This document shows positions 1 to 5,042 of a DNA stretch of 5,042 nucleotides, in pieces. Position 1 is the stretch's first letter. Every line of letters starts with the position of its first letter. The notes under the pieces are model-generated. The model saw only the letters and a list, made by a program, of their open reading frames with translations. It ran no database searches and had not been told where the DNA came from. The position numbers were made by a program, and so were the translations under genes. The stretch lies in contig CAMYZK010000213.1 of NCBI GenBank assembly GCA_947303825.1, positions 1 to 5,042 of the forward strand, read 5' to 3'. This DNA is from an uncultured Prevotella sp. (GTDB lineage: Bacteria; Bacteroidota; Bacteroidia; Bacteroidales; Bacteroidaceae).

Positions 1-2
1 CG

Positions 3-977
3 TGGGCAGGCTCATACTACATTGAGTCTCTCACCAACGAGATTGCCCACAAGGCATGGGAGCACATTCAGGAGATTGAGAAGCTGGGCGGTATGGCCAA
101 GGCCATCGAGACTGGTCTGCCCAAGATGCGTATTGAGGAGGCTGCTGCCCGCACGCAGGCCCGCATCGATAGTGGCGTACAGACCATCGTCGGCATCAAC
201 AAGTATCGTCTGGAGCACGAAGACCCCATAGACATCCTCGAGGTTGACAACACCGCTGTGCGCAAGCAGCAGGAGGAGAACCTCAAACAGGTGAAGGCCA
301 CTCGCGATGAGGCAGCTTGTCAGGCCGCGCTGAAGGCTATTACCGACTGTGTACGCGACTTCAGCGAAGGCCGCAAGAGCGAGAACAACCTGCTGGACCT
401 TGCTGTCAAGGCAGCCCAGCTGCGTTGCACCTTGGGTGAGATTTCAGATGCCTGCGAGGAAATCGTGGGCCGTTATAAGGCAGTAATCAGAACTATTTCA
501 GGCGTGTACAGTTCAGAAAGTAAGAATGATGCAAACTTCGAGTTGGCCAAGAAGCTGACCGACGAGTTTGCCCAGAAGGAGGGCCGCCGCCCGCGCATCT
601 TCGTAGCCAAGATGGGCCAGGACGGTCACGACCGTGGTGCTAAGGTAGTAGCTACAGGTTATGCCGACTGTGGCTTCGACGTCGACATGGGACCGCTGTT
701 CCAGACTCCTGCCGAGGCTGCTCGTGAGGCTGTCGAGAATGATGTCCACATCGTCGGTGCCTCGTCGCTCGCCGCTGGTCACAAGACGCTCATTCCCCAG
801 CTCATTGAAGAGCTGAAAAAGCTGGGACGCGAGGACATTATGGTCACTGCCGGTGGTGTAATACCCGCCCAGGACTACGACTTCCTCTACAAGGCAGGCG
901 TGGCCTGTATCTTCGGCCCCGGTACTCCGGTGCCCTATTCGGCTGTTGAGATGATGAAGATACTTCTCGACAAGTAA
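3..977 (+). CDS. mutB: Methylmalonyl-CoA mutase large subunit, C-terminal part (5' end outside window)
   Basis: This is the catalytic, adenosylcobalamin-dependent subunit that interconverts succinyl-CoA and (R)-methylmalonyl-CoA; in Bacteroidales it serves propionate formation from succinate. The frame is open from base 3 and gives 324 visible residues, a little under half of a typical ~715-residue large subunit, so about 390 residues lie upstream. The fragment opens with WAGSYYIESLT, a conserved stretch near the end of the substrate-binding barrel. A linker follows, then the B12-binding domain (roughly visible residues 195-320). This holds the cobalamin signature DGHDRG (the D-x-H-x-x-G motif, codons 621-638; His codon 627-629 is the lower axial cobalt ligand), then ASSLAAGH and TAGGVIP, which line the nucleotide-tail pocket. 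The intact B12 motif marks the large rather than the small, non-binding subunit. The ATG at 93 is internal and not a start. In heterodimeric systems the small-subunit gene usually lies just upstream, outside this window. The gene is also named scpA in some annotations. Confidence 0.96.
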   Translation, partial: WAGSYYIESLTNEIAHKAWEHIQEIEKLGGMAKAIETGLPKMRIEEAAARTQARIDSGVQTIVGINKYRLEHEDPIDILEVDNTAVRKQQEENLKQVKATRDEAACQAALKAITDCVRDFSEGRKSENNLLDLAVKAAQLRCTLGEISDACEEIVGRYKAVIRTISGVYSSESKNDANFELAKKLTDEFAQKEGRRPRIFVAKMGQDGHDRGAKVVATGYADCGFDVDMGPLFQTPAEAAREAVENDVHIVGASSLAAGHKTLIPQLIEELKKLGREDIMVTAGGVIPAQDYDFLYKAGVACIFGPGTPVPYSAVEMMKILLDK

Positions 978-1008
978 TCCCTCCTGTTTCCTAACTGACA
1001 TTTTTTGC

Positions 1009-1040
1009 AAAACTGTGCCATGTTTCATGGCACAGTTTTT
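1009..1040 (+). terminator. Intrinsic terminator after the mutase gene, possibly two-way
   Basis: A perfect 14-bp inverted repeat (1009-1022 AAAACTGTGCCATG paired with 1026-1039) encloses a 3-base loop (1023-1025) and ends in a run of five T (1036-1040). It starts 31 bases after the mutase stop codon. The stem begins with AAAA, so the minus-strand copy also ends in TTTT, and the hairpin could stop transcription from both sides. No gene follows directly, so the mutase is the last gene of its transcript. Confidence 0.85.
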
Positions 1041-1102
1041 ATGGGGGTGTACTTCTAAGAGTGCTTACTAAAAGGCATCCTTAAGGTTGCCAAGCTACAC
1101 TC

Positions 1103-1121
1103 CATAGCGGAAACTGCTATG
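1103..1121. other. Small intergenic hairpin
   Basis: CATAGC (1103-1108) pairs with GCTATG (1116-1121). A further G-T wobble (1109/1115) and a G-C pair (1110/1114) can close the stem over a 3-base AAA loop, giving 8 pairs. No T run follows on either strand, so it is not a terminator. It lies inside the stretch a transcript from the left-facing promoter would cover. Confidence 0.4.
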
Positions 1122-1196
1122 AAGAATGGCAATTCGAAATACAGCGCAATACTTGCTGTCGTACAACAGTAAGGAAACTATTCATGCCATGGGGTG

Positions 1197-1228
1197 CAAA
1201 GGTAAAAGAGTAGTTACTGAAGGCACAA
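1197..1228 (-). promoter_or_regulatory. Left-facing Bacteroidetes-type promoter match
   Basis: Read on the minus strand, 1204-1197 is TACCTTTG, a full match to the TAnnTTTG -7 consensus. It is followed by CACC, the same kind of context as in the strong promoter at 3347-3354. A TTG at 1228-1226 (within GTTGTG) lies 21 bases upstream as a plausible -33 element. It points toward the mutase 3' end, where no minus-strand gene is visible. Confidence 0.4.
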
Positions 1229-1236
1229 CGGCCGTT
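1227..1236. promoter_or_regulatory. Perfect 10-bp palindrome AACGGCCGTT, possible operator
   Basis: AACGGCCGTT is self-complementary over all ten bases. It overlaps the -33 element of the left-facing promoter match and lies about 50 bp upstream of the right-facing one. A protein bound here could affect either promoter. No second copy was seen nearby and no regulator gene is in the window, so the operator reading is speculative. Confidence 0.2.
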
Positions 1237-1286
1237 AAATTATTCTAATAAAGATTGATGTTTTTCGCTTTTTCATGTCAGATAAT

Positions 1287-1294
1287 TAATTTTG
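1287..1294 (+). promoter_or_regulatory. Promoter (-7 element) for the OmpA-like lipoprotein gene
   Basis: TAATTTTG matches the Bacteroidetes TAnnTTTG -7 consensus and is followed by CA. This predicts a transcript start around 1300 and a leader of about 25-30 bases. The -33 region is poor: only the T-rich TTTTTC at 1261-1266 sits at the right distance (20 bases). The leader carries AAGAAGAG a few bases before the ATG, which may be a weak ribosome binding site. Confidence 0.5.
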
Positions 1295-1328
1295 CAACCG
1301 AATTGTTTATCTATTAAGAAGAGAAATC

Positions 1329-2189
1329 ATGAAAAAGAACACTTTGTTTGTCGCTATTATGGCTGGTGTGCTGATGAGCAGCTGCGCCAGCAAGAAACAG
1401 CTGGCAGAATGCCAGGATCAGAACACGGCACTGACCACCAGCCTGCAGTCGGCCAAGGAAGACTTGGCAGCAAAGAACGCTCGCATAGCCAGCCTGGAAG
1501 AGCAGGCTAGGGGCATGCAGCAGATGCTCAAGGCTGCCGAGGCCAAGTATGCCAAGCTTCAGGAGAGTCTGGACAAGAGCCTGACCAATGCCTCGCAGAA
1601 CAATATCTCTATTGAGAAGCTGGTAGACCAGATTAACGAGTCTAACCAGTACATACGCCACCTGGTGGAGGTGAAGTCGAAGAGCGACTCGCTGAACATG
1701 GTGCTGACCAACAACCTTACTCGCTCGCTTTCGAAGGAGGAGCTGAAGGAGGTTGACGTGCAGGTGCTCAAGGGCGTTGTCTATATCTCGTTGGCCGACA
1801 ACATGCTGTTCCGCAGCGGTGGCTACGAGATAAACAGCCGGGCTGCAGAGACCCTCAGCAAGATAGCTAAGATCATTACCGACTACAAAGACTACGACGT
1901 GCTCATTGAGGGTAACACCGACAACGTGCCCATCTCGCGCGAGAACATACGTAATAACTGGGACTTGAGCTGTCTGCGTGCCTCGTCGGTAGTACAGGAA
2001 CTGCAGAACAAGTACGGCGTTGACCCGAAGCGCCTCACTGCAGGTGGACGTGGCGAGTACAACCCTCTGCAGCCCAACGACACCGAGCTGGGCAAGCAGC
2101 GCAACCGCCGCACACAGATTATCATCACGCCTAAGCTAGACGAGTTTATGGAACTTATCGGCGAGGCTCCTGAAACAGATAAGAAGTAA
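1329..2189 (+). CDS. OmpA-family lipoprotein with coiled coil and peptidoglycan-binding domain
   Basis: This is a 286-residue envelope lipoprotein that most likely tethers the outer membrane to peptidoglycan. Residues 1-19 form a lipoprotein signal peptide (two Lys after Met, a hydrophobic core, then LMSSC, with Cys19 the lipidated residue). Cys19 is followed by ASKK, without the acidic residues that direct lipoproteins to the cell surface in Bacteroidetes, so a periplasm-facing position is inferred. Residues 25-125 are rich in Ala, Glu, Gln, Lys and Leu and look like a long coiled coil. Residues 150-270 form an OmpA/MotB C-terminal domain: GNTDN (Asp198) and the LSCLRAS stretch (Arg217) correspond to the pair that binds diaminopimelate, and NRRTQI (259-264) is the conserved closing motif. 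There is no N-terminal beta-barrel, so it resembles Pal or MotB-like proteins rather than OmpA proper. It is a single-gene unit with its own promoter and terminator. The start is fixed by the signal peptide. Confidence 0.93.
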   Translation: MKKNTLFVAIMAGVLMSSCASKKQLAECQDQNTALTTSLQSAKEDLAAKNARIASLEEQARGMQQMLKAAEAKYAKLQESLDKSLTNASQNNISIEKLVDQINESNQYIRHLVEVKSKSDSLNMVLTNNLTRSLSKEELKEVDVQVLKGVVYISLADNMLFRSGGYEINSRAAETLSKIAKIITDYKDYDVLIEGNTDNVPISRENIRNNWDLSCLRASSVVQELQNKYGVDPKRLTAGGRGEYNPLQPNDTELGKQRNRRTQIIITPKLDEFMELIGEAPETDKK

Positions 2190-2199
2190 CAGCCTCGGC

Positions 2200-2230
2200 A
2201 ACCCCCTCCTGAAAATGCGAGGGGGTTTTT
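2200..2230 (+). terminator. Intrinsic terminator after the OmpA-like gene
   Basis: AACCCCCTC (2200-2208) pairs perfectly with GAGGGGGTT (2219-2227) over a 10-base loop and runs into five T (2226-2230). It begins 11 bases after the stop codon. Only 28 bases separate it from the next ATG at 2259, and I see no TAnnTTTG element there, so the next gene may depend on partial read-through. Confidence 0.85.
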
Positions 2231-2258
2231 CGATTTATAACTAATACCCAACCAGACA

Positions 2259-2360
2259 ATGAGAAGACTACTTGCTATGTCGGCTGTGTTGCTTTGCACC
2301 ATTGCTGCAATGCCACAGAACCCCGGAAGGGCACCTACGGCTACCTGTACTGCCACATGA
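2259..2360 (+). other. Signal-peptide reading frame of the glycosidase, out of frame with its body
   Basis: The ATG at 2259 opens a 33-codon frame that ends at TGA 2358-2360. Its first 20 residues, MRRLLAMSAVLLCTIAAMPQ, are a classic export signal: two Arg, a hydrophobic core, then small residues before a likely cleavage near Ala16-Ala17. After about residue 22 it turns into non-protein-like sequence, while the glycosidase body continues in the -1 frame. Adding one base between about 2317 and 2330 (for example a fifth C in the CCCC run at 2321-2324) would give ...AMPQNPRKGTYGYL in one frame. This piece is therefore read as the true N-terminus of the following gene, not as a separate peptide gene. 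Confidence 0.75.
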
Positions 2361-3322
2361 GCGACCGTGGCCAGTGGACGGCATACGCCCTGAGTCGTGA
2401 CGGCTACCACTATGAGGATGTGATGGGCGGTGAACCCATCATGGACCCCAAGGAGCATGCCCGCATAGAAGGCGGACAGCGCGACGCATACATCTGCCGC
2501 TCGTGGGACGACAAAGGATTCGTGATGGTGACCACCGACATGAACAACGCCATGACCAAGGCACTGGGCAAGCAGAACGAATGGGACAACTACGGCATAG
2601 ACCTACTGACTAGCACCGACCTCATTCACTGGAAGAGCGTCAGCTTTGACTATCGCAAGGCTCCTCATATCTTTTGCAACCCCGATGCAGAGAGCGTATA
2701 TAAAGACTGGACTACCATCAACCGCGTGTGGGCTCCGCAGATTTTCTGGGACCCTGCCTATGAGTGGGAGAACGGCGAGCGCGGGGGATATATGATATAC
2801 TACTCCATGTGGAACCGTGCAGAGGAGAAGTACGACCGCATGTACTACTCATACGCCGACAAGACCTTCACCCGCCTCACACAGCCCCGCCTGCTCTTTG
2901 ACTGGGGCTATGCCACCATCGATGCCGACATCAACCTGCTAGCCGACGGAAAATACCACATGCTGATAAAGAAGGAAGGGGGAAAGCCTGGCATCTACAC
3001 CGCCACCAGCGACCACCTGACATACGGTTGGGGAGAACCGGTGGAAGATGACTACGTAAGCTTTGAAGGCCGCAAGAAGTGCGAGGGGTCGAGTGCCTTC
3101 CAACTCATTGGCGACAACACATGGCGAGTGGCATATATTCAGTATAGCGATCGCCCCAAGCACTATCGCATCTGCAAGGCCGACGAAAACTTGCGCAATT
3201 TTCACGACCCTGTAGACATAGAGGGTGTCAACGGTCCGCAGCACGGCTCTTTCATCACCCTGACAAAGAAAGAATATAAGCGGCTGCAGAAGATGAAAAA
3301 AGACAATAATTACAAGAAATAG
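2259..3322 (+). CDS. Secreted GH43-type glycosidase, frame broken just after the signal peptide
   Basis: The body is open from before 2294 to TAG 3322. Numbered from the TTG at 2294 it has 342 residues and no ATG before codon 22 (2357); the proper start is the ATG at 2259, one frame away. The fold is that of five-bladed beta-propeller enzymes of clan GH-F (GH43-like), which remove arabinose, xylose or related sugars from plant glycans. Supporting motifs are GGQRDAYICR (Asp64, likely general base), NRVWAPQIFWDP (144-154, a GH43 hallmark), YATIDADI (Asp210 or Asp212, likely pKa modulator) and CEGSSAF (Glu264, likely general acid). All three expected catalytic positions are present. Family and substrate below this level cannot be fixed by eye. 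No SusC/SusD or other polysaccharide-locus gene is in the window. It may be a pseudogene by one-base loss, or intact if the break is a sequencing error; the rest of the frame shows no damage. Confidence 0.8.
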
Positions 3323-3354
3323 TTTGGTGCTTACACAGATAATTATTACCTTTG
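3323..3354 (+). promoter_or_regulatory. Near-consensus Bacteroidetes promoter for the peptidase gene
   Basis: TTTG at 3323-3326 (-33) and TACCTTTG at 3347-3354 (-7) are separated by 20 bases, which fits the Bacteroidetes primary sigma factor consensus. Transcription should start near 3361, leaving an A-rich leader of about 25 bases with no Shine-Dalgarno sequence before the ATG at 3385. The -33 element starts directly after the glycosidase stop codon, and no terminator lies between, so glycosidase transcripts may run into this unit. Confidence 0.8.
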
Positions 3355-3384
3355 CACGCACAAAACAATTAATTAACACAGAAT

Positions 3385-4323
3385 ATGAAGCTAACAGGAA
3401 GACGTGAGAGTGAGAACGTGGACGACCGTCGGGGTCTGAGTGGGAAATCGGCCGCTGCCGGTGGTGGCATCCTGGCCGTAATCATTGGCATCGTGATGTC
3501 GCTCATTGGTGGCAACGGCGGTGGCATAGACATAGGCTCCATCATCAACGGGGGCGGCGGTGGCCTGGGCGATGTGCTGGGACAGATTACTGGAGGCGGC
3601 CCTACGGCAGAACAGGTGGACACCACCAAGTTCTCGGACGAGGAGAAAGCCCTGGCACGCGAATGCAGACAGATACTGGCCAGCACCGAGGATGTATGGA
3701 AAGAGGTGTTCAAGAAATACAACCTGGAGAACCAGATGGCAGGAAAGCGCGGTGTCTACACCAATCCCACGCTGGTGCTCTTTACCAACAGCGTGCAGTC
3801 GAAGTGCGGCAGTGCTACATCGTCGGTAGGACCGTTCTACTGTTCGGGCGACCAGAACCTTTATATAGACCTCTCGTTCTTCACTGAGATGAAACGGCAG
3901 CTGGGAGTGAAGGGCAGCACCTTCGGCTATGCATACGTGATAGCCCACGAGATAGGCCACCACGTGGAGTTCCTCACCGGCTCGCTCACCGATGCACATC
4001 AGCAGATGGCCCGCATGAACAAGACGCAGGCCAACCAGGTGAGCGTGCGCCTGGAGCTGCTGGCCGACTACTATGCCGGAGTGTGGGCACACTATGAGGA
4101 TGCCATGTTCCACTCCATGGAATACGGCGACCTGGAGAAAGGCCTGGAGCTGGCCAATGCCATTGGCGACGACTGGCTGCAGAAGCAGGCCACGGGAAGG
4201 GCTGTGGAGGAGTCGTTTACCCATGGCACCAGCGAGCAGCGCAAACGCTGGCTGAAGAAGGGATTCCAGACGGGCGACATGAAGACATCGACATTCCAAG
4301 TATCAAACTATAGAGATTTGTAG
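3385..4323 (+). CDS. YpfJ-type membrane-anchored neutral zinc metallopeptidase
   Basis: This 312-residue protein belongs to the putative neutral zinc metallopeptidase family (YpfJ; Pfam Zn_peptidase). Residues 1-24 are charged with the typical RRESENVDDRRG start. Residues 27-42 form one transmembrane helix, followed by a glycine-rich linker (43-72). The catalytic part holds the zincin motif HEIGH (His188, Glu189, His192), and LELLADYYAGVWAHY supplies the likely third zinc ligand Glu224. The segments around CGSATSSVGPFYC (Cys141, Cys153) and HGTSEQRKRWLKKGF (280-294) are also conserved in the family. Length is close to the usual ~290 residues and nothing is missing. The topology suggests an inner-membrane anchor with the catalytic domain in the periplasm (inferred). 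The substrate is not known for this family as far as I know. It has its own strong promoter, and the next gene starts 7 bp after its stop. Confidence 0.92.
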   Translation: MKLTGRRESENVDDRRGLSGKSAAAGGGILAVIIGIVMSLIGGNGGGIDIGSIINGGGGGLGDVLGQITGGGPTAEQVDTTKFSDEEKALARECRQILASTEDVWKEVFKKYNLENQMAGKRGVYTNPTLVLFTNSVQSKCGSATSSVGPFYCSGDQNLYIDLSFFTEMKRQLGVKGSTFGYAYVIAHEIGHHVEFLTGSLTDAHQQMARMNKTQANQVSVRLELLADYYAGVWAHYEDAMFHSMEYGDLEKGLELANAIGDDWLQKQATGRAVEESFTHGTSEQRKRWLKKGFQTGDMKTSTFQVSNYRDL

Positions 4324-4330
4324 ACTTACC

Positions 4331-5042
4331 ATGAGATATACAGAACTCGGAAAGACGGGACTTAGCGTCTCGCACCTCAGCTTCGGAGCATCGTCGCTGG
4401 GAAGCGTGTTCCACGAGACTAAACTCAGCGACAGCATTTGTGCAGTGGAAGCTGCCATTGATGGGGGAATAAACCTCATTGACGTAAGTCCATACTACGG
4501 CCACTACAAGGCTGAGACCGTGCTGGGAGAGGCCCTTAAACATATTCCACGCGACAAGTACTTTCTGAGCACCAAGGTGGGACGCTATGGCAAGGACGGC
4601 AAGAATACCTGGGACTACTCGGCAAAGCGCGTCACCGACAGCGTGTACGAGAGCATGGAGCGTCTGGGCATAGACTATATTGACATTATCAACGTGCACG
4701 ATGTGGAGTTTCAAGGTCGCATGGAGGGCGGACTGCAGAAGGTTGTCGACGAGACGCTGCCTGCACTGGTAGAGTTGCGCAGAAAAGGCGTGGTGGGGCA
4801 TGTAGGTATTACTGACCTGCAGCTGGAAAACCTGAAATGGATAGTGGAGCATTGCGAAGACGGAACCGTGGAGAGTGTGCTGAACTTCTGCCACTACTGC
4901 CTCTGCGACGATGCGCTGGCCGACTATCTCGGCTTCTTCGAGCAGCATGGGGTGGGCATTGTCAATGCATCGCCATTGTCTATGGGGCTACTGTCGCAGC
5001 GTGGAGTACCCGACTGGCATCCGGCACCCAAGCCTATGGTAG
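4331..5042 (+). CDS. Aldo/keto reductase resembling L-galactose dehydrogenase (3' end outside window)
   Basis: A frame open from ATG 4331 to the window edge gives 237 residues of an expected ~310-330. It is an NAD(P)-dependent oxidoreductase with the aldo/keto reductase barrel. The catalytic tetrad is complete: Asp51 and Tyr56 in DVSPYYG, Lys82 in STKVGRYG and His123 in NVHDVEF. The N-terminus (RYTELGKTGLSVSHLSFGAS), the segment VLNFCHYCL (183-191) and NASPLSMGLL (212-221) with the following PDWHPAP closely resemble the L-galactose dehydrogenase / L-fucose dehydrogenase-like branch rather than general reductases. The likely reaction is oxidation of an L-sugar to its lactone, but substrate is inferred from branch resemblance only. 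It starts 7 bp after the peptidase stop codon with no promoter between, so it is probably in the same operon. Sugar-lactone or amidohydrolase genes might follow downstream. Confidence 0.9.
   Translation, partial: MRYTELGKTGLSVSHLSFGASSLGSVFHETKLSDSICAVEAAIDGGINLIDVSPYYGHYKAETVLGEALKHIPRDKYFLSTKVGRYGKDGKNTWDYSAKRVTDSVYESMERLGIDYIDIINVHDVEFQGRMEGGLQKVVDETLPALVELRRKGVVGHVGITDLQLENLKWIVEHCEDGTVESVLNFCHYCLCDDALADYLGFFEQHGVGIVNASPLSMGLLSQRGVPDWHPAPKPMV

Larger units (their letters stand above)
1009..1190 (-). ncRNA. Candidate small RNA, leftward, about 180 nt
   Basis: This is an inference from flanking signals only. A Bacteroidetes-type promoter match on the minus strand (-7 element at 1204-1197) would start a transcript near 1190. 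The perfect hairpin at 1009-1039 followed by TTTT on the minus strand could end it. The interior contains an 8-pair hairpin (1103-1121). The only reading frame of note is 22 codons on minus (1185 to 1117, beginning MNSFLTVVRQQ), with almost no leader and no ribosome binding site, so I do not call it as a gene. I recognise no known RNA family here. The match could equally be chance or a leftover of a decayed element. Confidence 0.2.
978..1328. other. 351-bp intergenic region with structured elements, no convincing gene
   Basis: After the mutase terminator this gap holds no frame with convincing coding character. The open stretches I found are 17 codons on plus (1119-1172) and 22 codons on minus (1117-1185). 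It does hold a hairpin at 1103-1121, a left-facing promoter match at 1197-1228, a palindrome at 1227-1236, an AT-rich stretch at 1236-1293 and a right-facing promoter match at 1287-1294. The middle part (1041-1205) is not AT-rich like the promoter region to its right. It could be a decayed gene or repeat, or a small RNA locus; the sequence alone does not decide. Confidence 0.6.

Noticed and set aside
513..1028. Long minus-strand open frame (171 codons) over the mutase gene
   Set aside because: It is antisense to the conserved B12-binding domain, has no recognisable domain, and runs through the terminator. It is a by-product of codon bias on the coding strand.
1119..1172. 17-codon plus-strand frame starting ATGAAGAATGGC
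   Set aside because: Too short, without a ribosome binding site or promoter close by; the frame is open upstream without a start, as expected for non-coding or decayed sequence.
2316..2330. Programmed -1 ribosomal frameshift joining the signal peptide to the glycosidase body
   Set aside because: The direction would fit, but no X XXY YYZ slippery heptamer lies in the correct frame (the site reads CAG AAC CCC GGA) and I see no clear stem or pseudoknot just after it. A base loss or sequencing error is simpler.
3475..3605. Glycine-codon-rich stretch (GGTGGC / GGGGGC runs) as a DNA repeat
   Set aside because: It encodes the glycine-rich linker after the membrane helix of the peptidase, the units are irregular, and such linkers are common in this family.
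3391..4299. Minus-strand open frame of 302 codons opposite the peptidase gene
   Set aside because: The plus strand carries the conserved zinc peptidase motifs throughout, and the minus product has no coherent domain. It is a shadow of GC-rich codon use.
4217..4948. Minus-strand open frame of 243 codons opposite the peptidase end and the reductase
   Set aside because: The plus-strand reductase has an intact catalytic tetrad and family motifs across the same bases; the minus product resembles nothing I know.

Overview
The window looks like chromosomal DNA of a Bacteroidales bacterium, probably a Prevotella or Bacteroides relative. Four things point there: promoters of the Bacteroidetes type (TTTG near -33, TAnnTTTG near -7), A-rich leaders without clear Shine-Dalgarno sequences, an OmpA-type lipoprotein with a Bacteroidetes-style signal peptide, and a B12-dependent methylmalonyl-CoA mutase of the succinate-to-propionate route. 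All genes lie on the plus strand, and none of the protein genes looks mobile or foreign.

Layout. (1) 1-977: the 3' half of the large subunit of methylmalonyl-CoA mutase, entering from the left edge and closed by a strong hairpin terminator (1009-1040). (2) 978-1328: a 351-bp gap. It holds the terminator, a hairpin (1103-1121), a perfect 10-bp palindrome (1227-1236), a good promoter match facing left (1197-1228) and a promoter facing right into the next gene (1287-1294). The left-facing promoter plus the two-way terminator could define a small RNA of about 180 nt. (3) 1329-2189: a complete OmpA/Pal-like lipoprotein with a coiled coil and a peptidoglycan-binding domain, followed by a GC-rich terminator (2200-2230). 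(4) 2259-3322: a secreted five-bladed beta-propeller glycosidase of the GH43 type. Its signal peptide is in one frame and its catalytic body in another, which implies a one-base loss between about 2317 and 2330. (5) 3323-3354: a near-consensus Bacteroidetes promoter. (6) 3385-4323: a YpfJ-type membrane-anchored zinc metallopeptidase. (7) 4331-5042: an aldo/keto reductase resembling L-galactose dehydrogenase, running off the right edge and probably co-transcribed with the peptidase (7-bp gap).

The genes appear to be separate transcription units rather than one pathway: propionate metabolism, envelope-peptidoglycan tethering, glycan breakdown, and a peptidase-reductase pair. I see no convincing undescribed multi-gene system. 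The points most worth a second look are the frame break in the glycosidase and the structured, possibly transcribed gap at 978-1328.
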